The position numbers were made by a program, and so were the translations under genes. From Cephalotrichum gorgonifer (taxonomy: Eukaryota > Ascomycota > Sordariomycetes > Microascales > Microascaceae), in contig ONZQ02000004.1 in assembly GCA_900312665.1 (NCBI GenBank), positions 1,479,036-1,543,035 on the forward strand: a stretch of DNA of 64,000 bases, given 5' to 3'. Of the stretch, positions 12,919-24,602 are shown in pieces (the first letter of the stretch is position 1; every line of letters begins with the position of its first letter). The notes beneath the pieces were generated by a model. The model was not told the origin of the DNA. It did no database searches and saw only the letters and a program-made list of their open reading frames with translations.

Positions 12919-13727
12919 GTCGAGCTACGAGAGGTCACAGAGACCTCGGAAGTGATAGCGGGAGAGGAGAGGTAGCCTAGATTACTGGAGAGATGCCGGA
13001 TCCTAAGTGGTGCGCAGGGTGATTCTCTCGGCCGTTTTTCTGCGTGAAAGGGGATGAGCGCATGCAGATGGCGAAGTCGAGAATTCGATGACGTTGCTGG
13101 TGAAGACGGTATGGGTGGTGATGTCGGGGTGATGCGTGGTGGATGAAAAGGTGTTCGTAGAGGTGTTGGCGAGAAGCATTCGAATGTCGACGCGATCCTT
13201 GCGATAACCTGGCGGGCGAATTGAATGCGATCGATCTACTTGTCGTGGTAGATTGGAGGGCTCAGGTGTTTATGAACGAAGGGATTCAGGGTTCCCTTTA
13301 GGCCCGCATCTGCGCCGTCCTTTCTACCTCAGGCGACTTGACTTTCAATCTGGAACCGGTCAATTCATTGATAAGTTGGAGAGTGGATTCCAGAATACGT
13401 GACGCGGAAAACTTCAAGCAGGAACATACTAAGCTCAGGAATTGGAGCCTGACTTGATCCGGAAGGCGGTACGTCACCCGTCGCACTCTGGGCAAAGTAA
13501 TAGATTAGCCGAATATGTTCCGTCCCAGATGCACCACGCCACCACCCATTCGCGGACGGAACTTTTTGGCGTCTCCAGGGTCGAGGAGCCGCGAAGATAC
13601 TGTCCCTATTACGGTTACATCTGTCGTTACTGTTTTCATGAGGTTGGACTGAAACACACTTGCCAGTGGACTTTATATTTCATACCCGCCCACCGAGCAA
13701 TATACTGGCCCCAGGAGTCTTTCCACA
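12919..13727. other. Divergent promoter region between PTA1 and COA3
   Basis: About 0.8 kb between the start codons of two divergently transcribed genes, so it should hold both promoters. Short open frames occur, but none matches a known protein. I see no clear TATA element or other named site. Confidence 0.5.
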
Positions 13728-14069
13728 ATGCCGTATGAGACCACATTCCCCCCCTTCCCTTTGGATTTACACCGAGCTTCAACTAACACAGGCTTCGGAT
13801 GGTAGGATCCCTAGGTCCTCATACTACGACCGGAATTTCCGACAGGGCCCGGCCCTTCTCCGCGCCCGCAAGCCCTACCTCATGAAGAATGCGCTCACAG
13901 GCCTGGGTCTCTGGTGTGTTGTCGGAGGAGTCTGTACGTATGCAGCCTGCTCTCGAATGGACCACGACTGACGGAGTGGATAGATTGGTGGACGTTAAAG
14001 GCTGTAGGACAGGAAGACTTCGAGGATGTCAAGGTTCCCGATGCACCCGTCCGGAAAGCCCAGTCTTAG
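13728..14069 (+). CDS. COA3: Cytochrome c oxidase assembly factor 3, mitochondrial
   Basis: Model: 13728..13732, 13806..13933, 13984..14069, with introns of 73 and 50 nt, giving a 72-residue protein. Coa3 is a small inner-mitochondrial-membrane protein that works with Cox14 and Mss51 to regulate COX1 translation and early complex IV assembly. The spliced protein begins MPIPRSSYYDRNFRQGPA. It has the family's RARKPYL stretch before a single membrane segment (about residues 31-50), then the GVYWWTLKAVGQEDFEDV block that spans the second junction. It ends in a short tail exposed to the intermembrane space. The first coding exon is only five bases (ATGCC). It is required because no in-frame ATG gives the expected N-terminus without the upstream intron, whose branch CTAAC lies about 20 nt before the TAG acceptor. 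The gene is divergent from PTA1 and convergent with DEP1. Confidence 0.88.
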
Positions 14070-14663
14070 GAGGGTACTATGAAGAATGTCACCGTACACG
14101 CGACTCCTCGGTGGACAGGTGGACAGGATAACAGATAGATGCCAACGACCGCGAGGAGCGTCGCAAATGGGGCTATGGAAGGCGACAGAGCACACCACAT
14201 ATTTTTGATGCCTGTAACGAAGCACCTCGCTGGAAAATGGGCCGCCGCGACGCTTCCTCCTCACGACGAACCGCCATTGGAGCTCGATGTACGAACATGG
14301 CCACGCTTGCCTGTGTACCTACCACTCACACTTTCATAACACCAGTTGAAGTTGGGGGTAGGTCAAGATGGATGTATGTTAGGTGTAAATTGAAGAAATT
14401 AGCCGCTTTCAAAGACGGTATCCCGCCGTCCCCTGATAATAGTATAACATCTACTCCTGTGGACTCTCCACACCCGAAAATGTAACATATGCGGCACCCA
14501 ACCGAGTTATCAGCCAAAAACGCCTCGAGGAAACTCCGACGCAACATTTGTTACATCGACTCCTCCCTGCACACAAACCAAGGGGTATCATCAAATACGG
14601 AACCAATCCAGCCCACAGTCGCCCAGGAGAAAGCCACCCTCAAGTATGCAGGGGTAAGATGCA
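14070..14663. other. Intergenic between convergent COA3 and DEP1
   Basis: About 0.6 kb between two stop codons, presumably both 3' untranslated regions and their polyadenylation signals. I see no gene or distinctive element. Confidence 0.5.
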
Positions 14664-16762
14664 TCAACTTCCAGAAGACGCCGCTAGTAGCTCTCGTTTC
14701 GCAGTGCTAGGCTCGTGGCTAGCCTTCGTCGGTGTATTTGAAGTACCCTGCAGGCTTTTCACCCGCTTCATATGCCCCTGACTGGTCGTAGCTGGTGAGC
14801 GAGTTGCCTCGGGGGAGACGGATGACACTCGGTTTCGCGACTTCTCCGGAGGCAATGACTGTCCTCCGTTAACCCGCGCGGTCTTAACCTGGACGCCTCC
14901 ATGATTGTCCGAAGAGGGCCCCGCTGCGGCCTTCTGCGACTGATGATGGGGATGACTCGGATTCGCCCAGGGAGTATTTCGGATGAACTGCTCGCCAGCC
15001 GAGTCCAAGGCGTTGGGGTAACTTGAATTGTGCTGCATCATCGATTGCTGGCGCTGACGACGGGCCTTCTGAATAGTAAATCGTATTAGTAAGTGGCATT
15101 CGCGCCGAAGGGACGATCACGCTGCGATTCACCTTTATGGCATCAAGGTCATCTTCGACCTCGTCCATGGTAGCACCAAACATCGATGGAGCTGCAGGAA
15201 AGCCGACGTGTTTCGCTATGCCTGAAAGAATAGAAACCTCGGTGTTGTAGGCCACCGCGTTGCGGACCCGTTGTGCCGGCGTGGGAGGATACATGATCGC
15301 GAAATCGGGAGCGCTATGAGCGTGGCGACGAGCATTTTGCGTATCGTGCCATTCGCGGTTGAGCTCGGACAGCAACCGTTCCCGCGTCTCCCTCACGCCC
15401 TGATAGAACTGCCCCCACACCATCGCCCGACGGCTGACGGCAACTTCATCATGGGCGTTAAGTACGTATTCGTATTCTTTGTTGATCTTTCTGATTTTCT
15501 CCTCATGTAGGTCGTCAAGACATCGCTTCATATTAAGATATTCGGCGTGGTACGGGACGTCGGCGGTTAAGGCCTGCTCTTCGCGCTCCAGCTTTTCTAG
15601 TCGATCTTTGTATAGTCTGCCGCATAGATGTTAGCCAAATCCAGGACATATCTGTAGGAGCAATATCCACGGAGACCATGGCGCTCAAGGCAAGGGCTAT
15701 GTGTGATCGGGGGGCGGCGGCATACCGATCTCTGAAAATGCTGAATTTCTCCTCAATCCCGGTCCATTCCCCAAAGGCGATCCGTTTCCTCTCAGCTGTG
15801 GCATCTGTTAGCAGCTTAACGTCACTTGGAGCGCTTGGTGGGAAGAGAGGCACACCCTCTTCTTCGTCGTGCCTTGCAGCGGCATCCAGGTCTTCCTCAG
15901 CGTCCCCCTCCACGCCTTCGTCTTCTTGCCTACCTTCCGCATCATCCTCGATAAGCCCATCATGGGCCTCATTATCTGCGCCATCCACAATGGCTGCTTT
16001 CGCCTGCTTACTGCCATTTCTCGTCATCTTCTTGGGGATGACTGGCTCTGAGGCAATAGAGTCTTCTCTCTGAGCGCCTTCCGTGCTATCACCATGTTCT
16101 TGAGGGGACGCGCCCGCGGGAGATTGTAGAGAGCTAGGCTCGTTGGATTTCGCATCGCCGTCGGTAGGCAAAACGACCTTGTCGGCTGCTCCTTGGCTGG
16201 CAACTCCAACTGATCCTGTGCGTTTTCGAAGGGGGGCCTCTGAATCTGAGCGTTCGGCGCCGAGCGATCGTTTGCGCTTCTTGGCCTCTGAAATCGAGAC
16301 CTTCTCGTTCGGAGACGGGATCCGTGTGGCCTGGATTGGGGTCATGCGCTCATCGGGTGGGCTTGAGGGTGGCGCAGACATCTCTACATCGGAGAGAGAG
16401 TCATCCGCATCGAGGTCGGCACCGCCTACTACGACGGTAGATGGCTTTGTGGGGGTCTTCTCGAAGCTATCTTCATCCTCATCCATTTCATTTAGAATGA
16501 GATTCTTTTGGCGGGAAACTTGGGGCGTATCGTAGAGGCGCTCGGTCTCGGCCTCTGTGTCGTTCGCTTCGGACAGGACGCTGTCAGAGTCCGAGGGGTC
16601 TCCAGGTGGGCCCAGGTGATCGAGGGTCATGCTGTCAAGGTCATCGGGCTCTTCATCTTTGTCGTCGACCTCGCTTAGGGGACTTGATAGGTTGCTATCT
16701 TCGCCGTCGGCGATGGGGTGACTTGTCGACAGGGTCGGCGGAGCCGAAGTAGTCGCCGCCAT
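14664..16762 (-). CDS. DEP1: DEP1/Sds3-like subunit of the Rpd3L histone deacetylase complex
   Basis: Model: complement(14664..15068, 15133..15616, 15726..16762), with introns of 64 and 109 nt, giving 641 residues. Sds3/Dep1 proteins scaffold the Sin3-Rpd3 large complex, which deacetylates histones at promoters. Residues 1-320 are acidic, Ser/Pro-rich and probably disordered, with a basic stretch (KKRKRSLG). The Sds3-like domain spans about 325-500, with GIEEKFSIFRDRLYKDR and ADVPYHAEYLNMKRCLDD. The junction of exons 1 and 2 rebuilds the FRDRLYKDRLEKLEREEQAL helix. After the domain come KARRQRQQ and a TPWANPSHP motif typical of filamentous-fungal Dep1, then a Ser/Lys-rich tail. The start is the ATG at 16760-16762; the frame stays open upstream, but only with a TTG codon. 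It is divergent from NOP12. Confidence 0.85.
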
Positions 16763-17454
16763 GGTGAACAATGCTTGGTGGCAGGAATTACCAGGTATTG
16801 GGCTATGAACTAGGAAGTCGAGAGGAAATAAATGGAGGCCCGTAACGTATTAAGTGAGTTGTCGGGCGCGCCGCACTGGAACGCAGCGTGAAGGGGCGGA
16901 TGCTGCAGAGGAGCGCCGGTCCTGCGTCACCAGTGGTGACGGCTAGAGAAGGAACGCAGTGGATAGGTCCGTATTGTAATCAAGGATGGTGACCAAGGGG
17001 GAATAGAACAGCTTGAAGCTGGGAAAGAGGCGTATTGTAGTATATGCGTAAAATCTTGGTGCTAAGGCCAGCTCCGGTATGAGGATAGGTAGGTGGCTGA
17101 AGAAGGGTTTCGCGACAAGTTGGAGAGGAGGGAACTCTCGGGGTCTTGCGATTTCGTAGCCACGGGAAAATGGTGAACCGATCATTGAGCGAGCACCCAT
17201 GGGTCTATCGTCATCTGATGTCAGTTGTGACATGGGGCAAGCCAGCTGCCACACATCGTCCTGGGCTCCGGCCGTCGGTAGGTGATTGTGCCGGTAGGGT
17301 GAGAAGTACCTTGTACCTCTTACCGCCCGGCTTGGCGACGCTGCCCCACGGCAGTATTATTCTATCCTATTTTTTTTCATGCTATAATTCGGTAGAGACA
17401 AGAGCAACGGGAAACCCACCTCACACCGGACGTAATTCTCGTGGAAATTTAGCA
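16763..17454. other. Divergent promoter region between DEP1 and NOP12
   Basis: About 0.7 kb between two start codons. I see no coding sequence. I could not identify a clear TATA box or any ribosome-biogenesis promoter motif. Confidence 0.5.
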
Positions 17455-19285
17455 ATGTCGAAAAGGTATTTATGAGTTCCGCTATCCCTTCTATTTGCCT
17501 TTCTTTTCCCTATGAATGCGGAACGGAATTGACTGTCTGGGCTAACCAATCGCCTGTTTCTATAGTCTATCGTCGATTCTTACAGCATCCGCGGCTGGTC
17601 TCGACCCTGCGCTCAACGACCTCTTTAGCAAGAGTGTAAGTACTGATTTTAAGGTAATGAACTATACGCATGTCTCTTACACTGATCTAGGTCGGACCCG
17701 CAAAGGTCACGAAGCCGGGCTCTCAACCCACACGACGGACGGCCCGTGCTGCGCACAAATCTAGCGAGGAAGACGACGAAAGCCAGGATGATGACGAAAG
17801 TGACGCCGCTTCCGGGAGCTCATCCGAAGAGGATGACGAGAGCGAAGATGAATCCATGGAAGACGCGCCTTCGCCGAGGAGACGCGCGGCAGAGCGTGTA
17901 GGACAGGCGGTGATCGAAGGGACTGACAAGACGCACTCGGACCGCAAACGGAAGCGGAAGGATCCTACCGACGATCTAGAAGGAAACCATCTCCGCAAGT
18001 TAATGGGCCAGGATGAAGAGGAGGAGCGCTCAAATAAGAGGACAAAGGGTGCTGAGACATCTAAGGATGCAGCCCCCGAGGCCGGTGACGAAGAGGAAAG
18101 TGACGACGGAGAGGCCGATCTTGTCCACGAGTCTCTAGTTCAAGGTGACCAAACCGACCCAGACAAGGTCGACCGAACCGTCTTCCTCGCAAACGTATCC
18201 ACCTCAGTCATATCCTCGAAAGAGGCAAAGCGGACGCTCGAGAAGCATCTTGAGTCCGTCCTTGACAAGTCTACGACGCCTCCCGAGAAGCTGGAATCTA
18301 TCCGATTCCGGTCGCTGGCCTTTTCCGCGTTGTCCCTCCCGAAGCGCGCCGCGTTCATTACCAAGTCGCTCATGGACACGACCACGAAGTCGTGTAACGC
18401 TTACGTAGTCTACTCTACGGCGGCCGCCGCCCGCAAAGCCGCCTCGACCCTCAACGCCACCCAGGTTCTCGATAGGCACCTGCGGGTTGATAGTGTAGCT
18501 CACCCCAGCCCGACCGACCACCGCCGGTGCGTTTTTGTGGGAAACCTTGGCTTTGTCGATGACGAGACGGTGGTAAGCACTGACGCCGAGGGGAACACCA
18601 CGACGAAGAAACGTTACAAGGTTCCCTCGGACATCGAAGAGGGCCTGTGGCGCACCTTCACTCAGAAGGCAGGCAAGGTGGAGAGCGTACGGGTCGTGAG
18701 GGATCCCCATACGCGAGTGGGCAAAGGATTTGCCTATGTTCAGTTCTACGTGAGTCGATCCTCGCCACCCTAAGACGACTATATACGAGTTTTTTTTTTT
18801 TTGCTTTTCTAACCACGGCCGTTAATCACTAGGACGCCAACGATGTCGAAGCCGCTCTTCTTCTCGATGGCAAGAAGTTTACCCCCATGCTTCCCCGGGC
18901 CCTCCGCGTAAGCCGCGCCAAGAACCCCCGTAGCACGAACATGGCCCTCCAGAAGCGCGGCATCCACAGCGCGAGCACAGGATCGTCTACTTTCAATGCC
19001 AGGAATGGACCCAAGATTGATGGGAAGTCCACCTCCCGTCGCGACATGAGGCGGCTTGGCGTCGCTGGGGCCGCGCGGCAGACACACATCAAGAAGGCCC
19101 TCGGGGACAAGGAGATCAAGACGCCCGAGCGTATCGTCTACGAGGGGACACGAGCAAGCGCCGGTGATAACAAGCACTTGAAACAGAAGCAAAGGAAGAA
19201 GGGGGCGGCGGCGAAGAGGCTGAAGGGGAAGAGGGCGGAGAGGGCGAAGGACTGGAAGAAGAGGGCCCCGAAGAGTAAGGAATAA
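17455..19285 (+). CDS. NOP12: Nucleolar RNA-binding protein Nop12
   Basis: Model: 17455..17465, 17566..17635, 17691..18749, 18833..19285, with introns of 100, 55 and 83 nt, giving 530 residues. Nop12 acts in the nucleolus in large-subunit pre-rRNA processing. The protein begins MSKSLSSILTASAAGLDPAL, where the fourth codon is split by intron 1. An acidic, Lys/Arg-rich region follows to about residue 185. Two RNA-recognition motifs follow. RRM1 is at about 189-297. RRM2 is at about 306-410, with RNP2 CVFVGNL and RNP1 KGFAYVQF, the latter interrupted by intron 3 just after it. The C-terminal 70 residues are very basic (KQKQRKKGAAAKRLKGKRAER), a typical nucleolar tail. The donor of intron 1 (GTATTT) is the weakest splice site, so the 11-nt first exon is slightly less certain than the rest. 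Confidence 0.88.
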
Positions 19286-19974
19286 CTGTGATATATTCGC
19301 CCTTCAATTTTACATTTCCGATTCTTTGCAGATGGTTCTGTACCCGCCATACGTCTACTTGTACCTTATTTCACCATAGGTCGACTGAGATGTGGTGTTC
19401 GGGAGGTCGGTTTCTTAAACAGGATGGATTGCATCCAGTGCGAACATTGAATATTCCAAGTGCCCTTGAACCAACATAAGAAAAAAGACTCCTTCGCCAG
19501 TACCAGCTTTTCGTTAGCAGGAAAAAAGTAATTAACATAAAACGCGCAACGGAGCTCTACCCATGGTCGTTATGGAGAAAAACACAAGACCCGAGTGAGA
19601 TATTCGCAATAGCAGGCGAACCGAATACGACAGTAACAACTTGGTCAAAAAAAAAAAAGGGATACTCTCGTCTATTACGAGCACGAAGACTCGACTCCAA
19701 TATCCATTTGCCTAGCATAACCTGGCTTTTCCACAAAGCGAAAACCCGAACAGAAAAAAAAGGAAAAAAAGAATCAAAGTCTTTCCTGCCAAAGTCATCA
19801 TCATCGCGAATCTCTACTCCCATCCAGAGCGGTCGACAGGTGAGAGATGGAAAACCCACCTCCGGATATGACCTGCAACGCGCTAGGAGCAGAGGCTCTT
19901 TCGTACAAAACGGCCGTGAAAACACGTCGAACAATCCACCACTATGTATTCGACGCGATATCGGGTCACGCTCT
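19286..19974. other. Intergenic between convergent NOP12 and alpha-tubulin genes
   Basis: About 0.7 kb between two stop codons, A/T-richer than the coding sequence, with A-runs near 19650 and 19757. It presumably holds the two 3' untranslated regions. I see no gene. Confidence 0.5.
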
Positions 19975-21786
19975 TTAGTACTCCGGCTCCTCTTCCTCAC
20001 CGTCGAAGCCTTCCGCAGCAACCTCCTCGTAGTCCTTCTCCAGCGCGGCAAGATCCTCCCGGGCCTCGCTGAACTCGCCCTCCTCCATACCCTCACCAAC
20101 ATACCAGTGGACGAAAGCCCGCTTGCTGTACATGAGGTCGAACTTGTAGTCAAGGCGGGACCAGGCTTCGGCGATAGCGGTCGTGTTGGAAAGCATGGAA
20201 ACGGATCGGTCAACCGATGCAAGACCACCGTCGGCGGGCGACGTCGTTGGGACAGCAACAGGTTTCTGGTAGTTGATCCCGAGCTTGAAACCGGTGGGGC
20301 ACCACTCGACGAGGTTGAACGAGGACTTGGCCTTGACAGCGGCGATAGCGGCTGAGCATTCACGGGGCACAACGTCACCACGGTACAAGAGGCAGACGGC
20401 CATGTACTTGCCGTTCCGAGGATCGCAGACAACCATTTGGTTGTTGGGCTCGAAGCCTGACCAGACGCACGTTAGACTAGAATTCACCAAATACTTGTCC
20501 AATCAGTTCGACTTACACTGGAAGGTGAGGTCGGCCACCTTGAAGCCCTCATGCTGGCTCTTCGTGGCAGAGATGACAGGAGCGTAGCTGATGAGAGGGT
20601 AGTGGATTCGGGGGTAGGGGACGAGGTTGGTTTGGAACTCGTTCAGGTCGACGTTGAGTGCACCATCGAATCGGAGAGAAGACGTGACGGAGCTGACAAC
20701 CTGCGCGATCAGGCGGTTGAGGTGATCATACGAAGGGCGGGGGATATCAAGGTTGCGACGGCAGATGTCGTAGACAGCCTCGTTATCGACCAGGAACGTG
20801 CAGTCAGAGTTCTCGATAGTGCTGTGGGTCGCCAGGACGGCGTTGTAGGGTTCTACAATGGCGTTGGCAACGCGCGGGGCGGGGTATACGCAGAACTCCA
20901 ACTTCGACTTCTTCCCGTAGTCGTTAGCGAGGCGCTCGAGCATGAGAGAACCGAATCCGGAACCGGTGCCGCCACCGAAGGAGTGGAAGATCAGGAACCC
21001 TTGGAGTGACTGGCAGTTATCTGAAGACCGAGCGGAGAGTCAGTACAGACGTGTGATTTACCCAACCTCGTCTAGCGCCTGACATGCAATTGCGTCGGAA
21101 GTCGGGAAAGTGGGGTGCCATGGGGGCTACCAAGAGGGACCAAGGGGGAATGTACGGACCGGCAACACGACGAATCCGATCCATAACGTTGTCAATCTCC
21201 TCCTTGCCAACAGTGTAGTGTCCACGAGCGTAGTTATTGGCCGCATCCTCCTTGCCGCTAAGCAGGGTCTCGGGATGGTATAGAGAGCGGTAGTCTCCCG
21301 TCCTGATTTCATCAATTGGAGAAGGGTCCAAGTCGAAGAAGATGGACCTGGGGACGTATTTGCCATTGCTGGTCTCGGAGAAGAAGGTCTCGTAAGAGCC
21401 ACCCTCGGCTACGTCCTTGATGTTCGGGTCGGGCCGGCCATCGCGGCCGAGACCGTGTTCTAGAAGGTATCTGCAGTGGAGCGGTCAGCACTGGGCAGTT
21501 TGGCGAGAGGACCGAGGCGGACGAACAGCTCCCAGGCTGAGTTACCAAGCTGGATACCAGCCTGGCCCAAGTGAATGTGGAGAATCTGAAGAAGACGAAG
21601 CAAACTTTGTTAGCATTGTCAAGCACGGCCTTGTTACACTAACTTGTAAACAAGAAGGCAGAGCCAGAATGGTGAAGCGGGTGGAGTCGGGAGGGAAGAA
21701 CGCCTAAACCATCGGCAAAAACAGATAACGAGCGGTGCTTTGGCCCAGGAGCATTCGAGGGGGAAATATCTCACCTCGCCCTTCAT
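19975..21786 (-). CDS. Alpha-tubulin
   Basis: Model: complement(19975..20456, 20517..21020, 21160..21470, 21527..21585, 21775..21786). There are five exons, introns of 60, 139, 56 and 189 nt, and 455 residues. It is the alpha subunit of microtubules and binds GTP. The start MKGEILHIHLGQAG joins a 12-nt first exon to exon 2, and the AWELYLLEHGLG and RRVADNCQSLQG blocks are rebuilt across later junctions. The tubulin signature GGGTGSG falls at residues 143-149, as expected. The C-terminal EGMEEGEFSEAREDLAALEK is intact. The acidic tail ends EEEEPEY, keeping the terminal Tyr used in the tyrosination cycle but with a Pro where fungal sequences usually have Glu. An intron directly after the fourth codon is common in fungal tubulin genes. 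The gene is divergent from RPF2 and convergent with NOP12. Confidence 0.96.
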
Positions 21787-21825
21787 TTCGAAATAGCTAT
21801 GTCGTGGAACGAAATTGCGACTCGG

Positions 21826-21832
21826 ATATATA
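21826..21832 (-). promoter_or_regulatory. Possible TATA-like element upstream of alpha-tubulin
   Basis: An alternating TA stretch sits about 40 bp upstream of the tubulin start codon on the minus strand. If it is used, the leader would be very short. The match is visible but its function is only inferred. Confidence 0.3.
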
Positions 21833-23451
21833 CCGTTATTTTATTGTACGAGGAGGGGAAAGGTAGAATGCACGCGCACAGCACAGCGCAAGAACGAGGA
21901 GGAGGCGGACGTCAAATTAAGAGGAGGTTCGTGGAGGGCAGGAAGAAGGTGCGACCAACCTCCCAAGGATGAACATGGAGTTCCCTGGTGGATGCGGTGG
22001 GGAGGGTTGGTTACAGGCCAATGCTTGCCAATGCTTCCCCCCTGGTCGGTGGGCGGAGGGTGAGAACATAGGTACCCCTGGGGAATCTGGCAAGGAGAAA
22101 CGGCTGTGTTACAGTGTGATGTACGAGTACGAGTATGAAGCTGGTTGTTAGTTGGCCGGCGGGGGCGGTCGTCAACAAATAGCGGGGGTTTATTCGCGGA
22201 TCGTGCTCCAGGAACAAGGTGTAGATATACACAGAGACGTCAAGATTTACGCTGCCAAAAGCTGTACGGGTACCTCTCACCGCTTCCCCTCCCGGCCCCC
22301 CCTGGTCACCCCCCCGCTCCCTACCTGAGGTCCCTGGACATAAAGGGGTCCACGCTGCCCCTCTCGGCGCGGGTAAGTGACGCCAATACACCCAGCCACT
22401 TTGTTTGTATTCATACTCCGCACTTGATAGAGGTCACCACTTGGTAATGGATGAAGGTTTCCTCCCAAGATACGGAGGTATCGTCAAGCTTGGTGACCAC
22501 TCCGCCGTCGCTCTATAGCCTTGACCCCATCCCTCATTTACCACCTTTGGGGGGTTGATCCAAGCAGTTGCACACTGCCTCCGCGTAGAGTCCCACCCTT
22601 CAAGTAATTTTCTGAACCACGACCGCACTTCCCTACCAAACATCCATCCATACTCGTACCTTGTACTTGTAGGTACGAGGAATGAATCGACACTAAACCT
22701 ATTAGAAAGTGATCTCTGCCCAAATGGCCGCTCAAAGGCACTAGCCTTTACTTGTATTAGTGTGTCCCGTCCGTTCCTGCACGGGGCACGACTTGACGAG
22801 TATCGGTGGTGTTTTATACAAGTACTGGAGTATCAAGCTACAAGCAGTGTTTACTGACGAGACAGGAGTATTATGTTTATTCCGTGAGTTCATACCTACG
22901 AGTAGAAGCCGATCCTGGCCTAGCCCTCCGGAGACGAATATATAGGCAATTGGGAACCTGAAACCGCATCCTATGCCCTGCTGGCGTGGCAAAGTGCGCT
23001 TGGGTAGGCAACTTGGAAGGGTACAATGGGTGATGGTGGACTCTTGGAAAGGAATAAACACTAGTAACTAAGACCACGAGCCCTGGGCGTGTCGCAGCCC
23101 TCTTAATACAGCTCATTTTTTCTGTCTGAGCCTGTTGTCAAGAGTGGAGACCTGGCAGCAAAGCTTCCGTGGTTCACCCCAGCGACGACGACGCGCGGTA
23201 TGAAGCTAGGCCAATATTACGTGACTAGATGTCGGGAGGTTTTGCGTTGTGTGTTTCCCATTCGATATTATTCAAACAAAGGAATTCTCACTCGACCGGA
23301 AATGAATAAGAAATAACAGGAGGAATAGAGCCCGCTCTGGACACTAACACCGCCTTGTGTGTGCTCTTTTCGCAATCCTACCGCCCATGGTACGGATATT
23401 TGCATATTACATGCTTGACATACTCGTCGTGGAAAAGGCGGGGGTAATCCC
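21833..23451. other. Divergent intergenic region between alpha-tubulin and RPF2
   Basis: No supportable coding sequence. It holds a group of TAC-NN-GTA motifs (22122, 22128, 22651, 22664, 22749, 22817), and one end carries the GATA-type sites described separately. Confidence 0.5.
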
Positions 23452-23477
23452 GATAAGATAATGATCTTATCGATAAG
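23452..23477. promoter_or_regulatory. Cluster of GATA-type sites upstream of RPF2
   Basis: GATAAG occurs at 23452-23457 and 23472-23477, and CTTATC at 23466-23471. The last two abut as the perfect palindrome CTTATCGATAAG. The cluster lies 95-120 bp before the RPF2 start codon. Fungal GATA factors bind HGATAR sites, often in pairs, so this is a plausible regulatory element. Binding is inferred. Confidence 0.45.
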
Positions 23478-23571
23478 CCAGCCATTTACAAAAAATTCTT
23501 GACCAACATCCAGCAAGTTCTTCAACTCCACCAAGCCGACATAACACAATCCGCGTCCATCAATCGCAAAT

Positions 23572-24602
23572 ATGCTACGCACAGTGTATGTACCCTCCAT
23601 ACCGATGTAATATTTGACACTCTACTGACCTGGCCCCTCGCCGCGCGCCACAGAAAACCCCGTAATGCGCGCTCCAAGCGCGCCCTCGAGAACCGCGAGC
23701 CTAAGGCTATCGAGAACCCGAAGACGGCTCTCTTCCTTCGCGGAACGACCTGCTCCCAGGTCGTCCAGGACGCCATGACGGACCTGCACTCCCTTCGGGC
23801 CCCGTATGCGAAACGCTTTTCCAAGAAAAACGCCCTACACCCCTTCGAGGACGCCTCGTCCCTCGAATTCTTCAGCGAGAAGAACGACGCCAGCCTGTTC
23901 GTGTTTGGCGCCACGAGCAAGAAGCGGCCGCACTCCCTAACATTCGTGCGCATGTTCGGCCACAAGGTGCTGGACATGTTGGAGGTGTACCTCGACCCGG
24001 AGAGCTTCCGGAGGATGAATCAGTTCAAGGGGAGGAAGCCCGCGACTGGGCTGAGGCCCATGGTCGTATTCGCGGGGTCGGTGTTTGACAGCCCGATTGA
24101 GAACGAGTACACGCTCGCCAAGAGCATGTTTACTGATTTCTTCGCGGGGAGGGATAACGCGGAGAAGATCGACGTAGAGGGGCTCCAGTTCGTCGTCTCC
24201 ATCACGGCGGAGGATCCCATCAGCGAGGAGGAGAAGCCGAGGATCCACATAAGGGTGTACCTCAACCAGACGAAGCGCAGCGGGCAGAAGTTGCCGCGGG
24301 TGGAGGTTGAGGAGATGGGGCCGAGGATGGACTTCCGCGTCGGGAGGGTCAAGGAGGCGGATGTGAGCATGCTCAAGGAGGCGATGAAGAAGGCTAGGAC
24401 TACGGAGGAGAGGCCGAAGAAGAATATCACGACGGATATCATGGGCGACAAGATCGGCCGTATCCATCTCGGAAGGCAGGATATGAGCAAGCTGCAGACG
24501 AGGAGGGTCAAGGGCCTGAAGCGAGGACGGGACGAGGTGGTAGCTGGAGACGAGGAGGATGTGATGATGAAGGACGACGAGTCGAAACGGCCGAGGGTAT
24601 AA
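23572..24602 (+). CDS. RPF2: Ribosome biogenesis protein Rpf2 (Brix domain)
   Basis: Model: 23572..23585, 23654..24602, with one 68-nt intron (donor GTATGT, branch CTGAC, acceptor CACAG), giving 320 residues. Rpf2 works with Rrs1 to load the 5S RNP (5S rRNA, uL18, uL5) into the pre-60S particle in the nucleolus. The spliced start MLRTVKPRNARSKRALENRE is the conserved N-terminus, with the fifth codon split by the intron. The Brix domain runs from about residue 25 to 240, including KTALFLRGTTCSQVVQDAM and the RPMVVFAGSVFD region. The C-terminus is basic and then acidic (VKGLKRGRDE, then an Asp/Glu-rich end), as is usual. It is divergent from alpha-tubulin. Confidence 0.95.
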
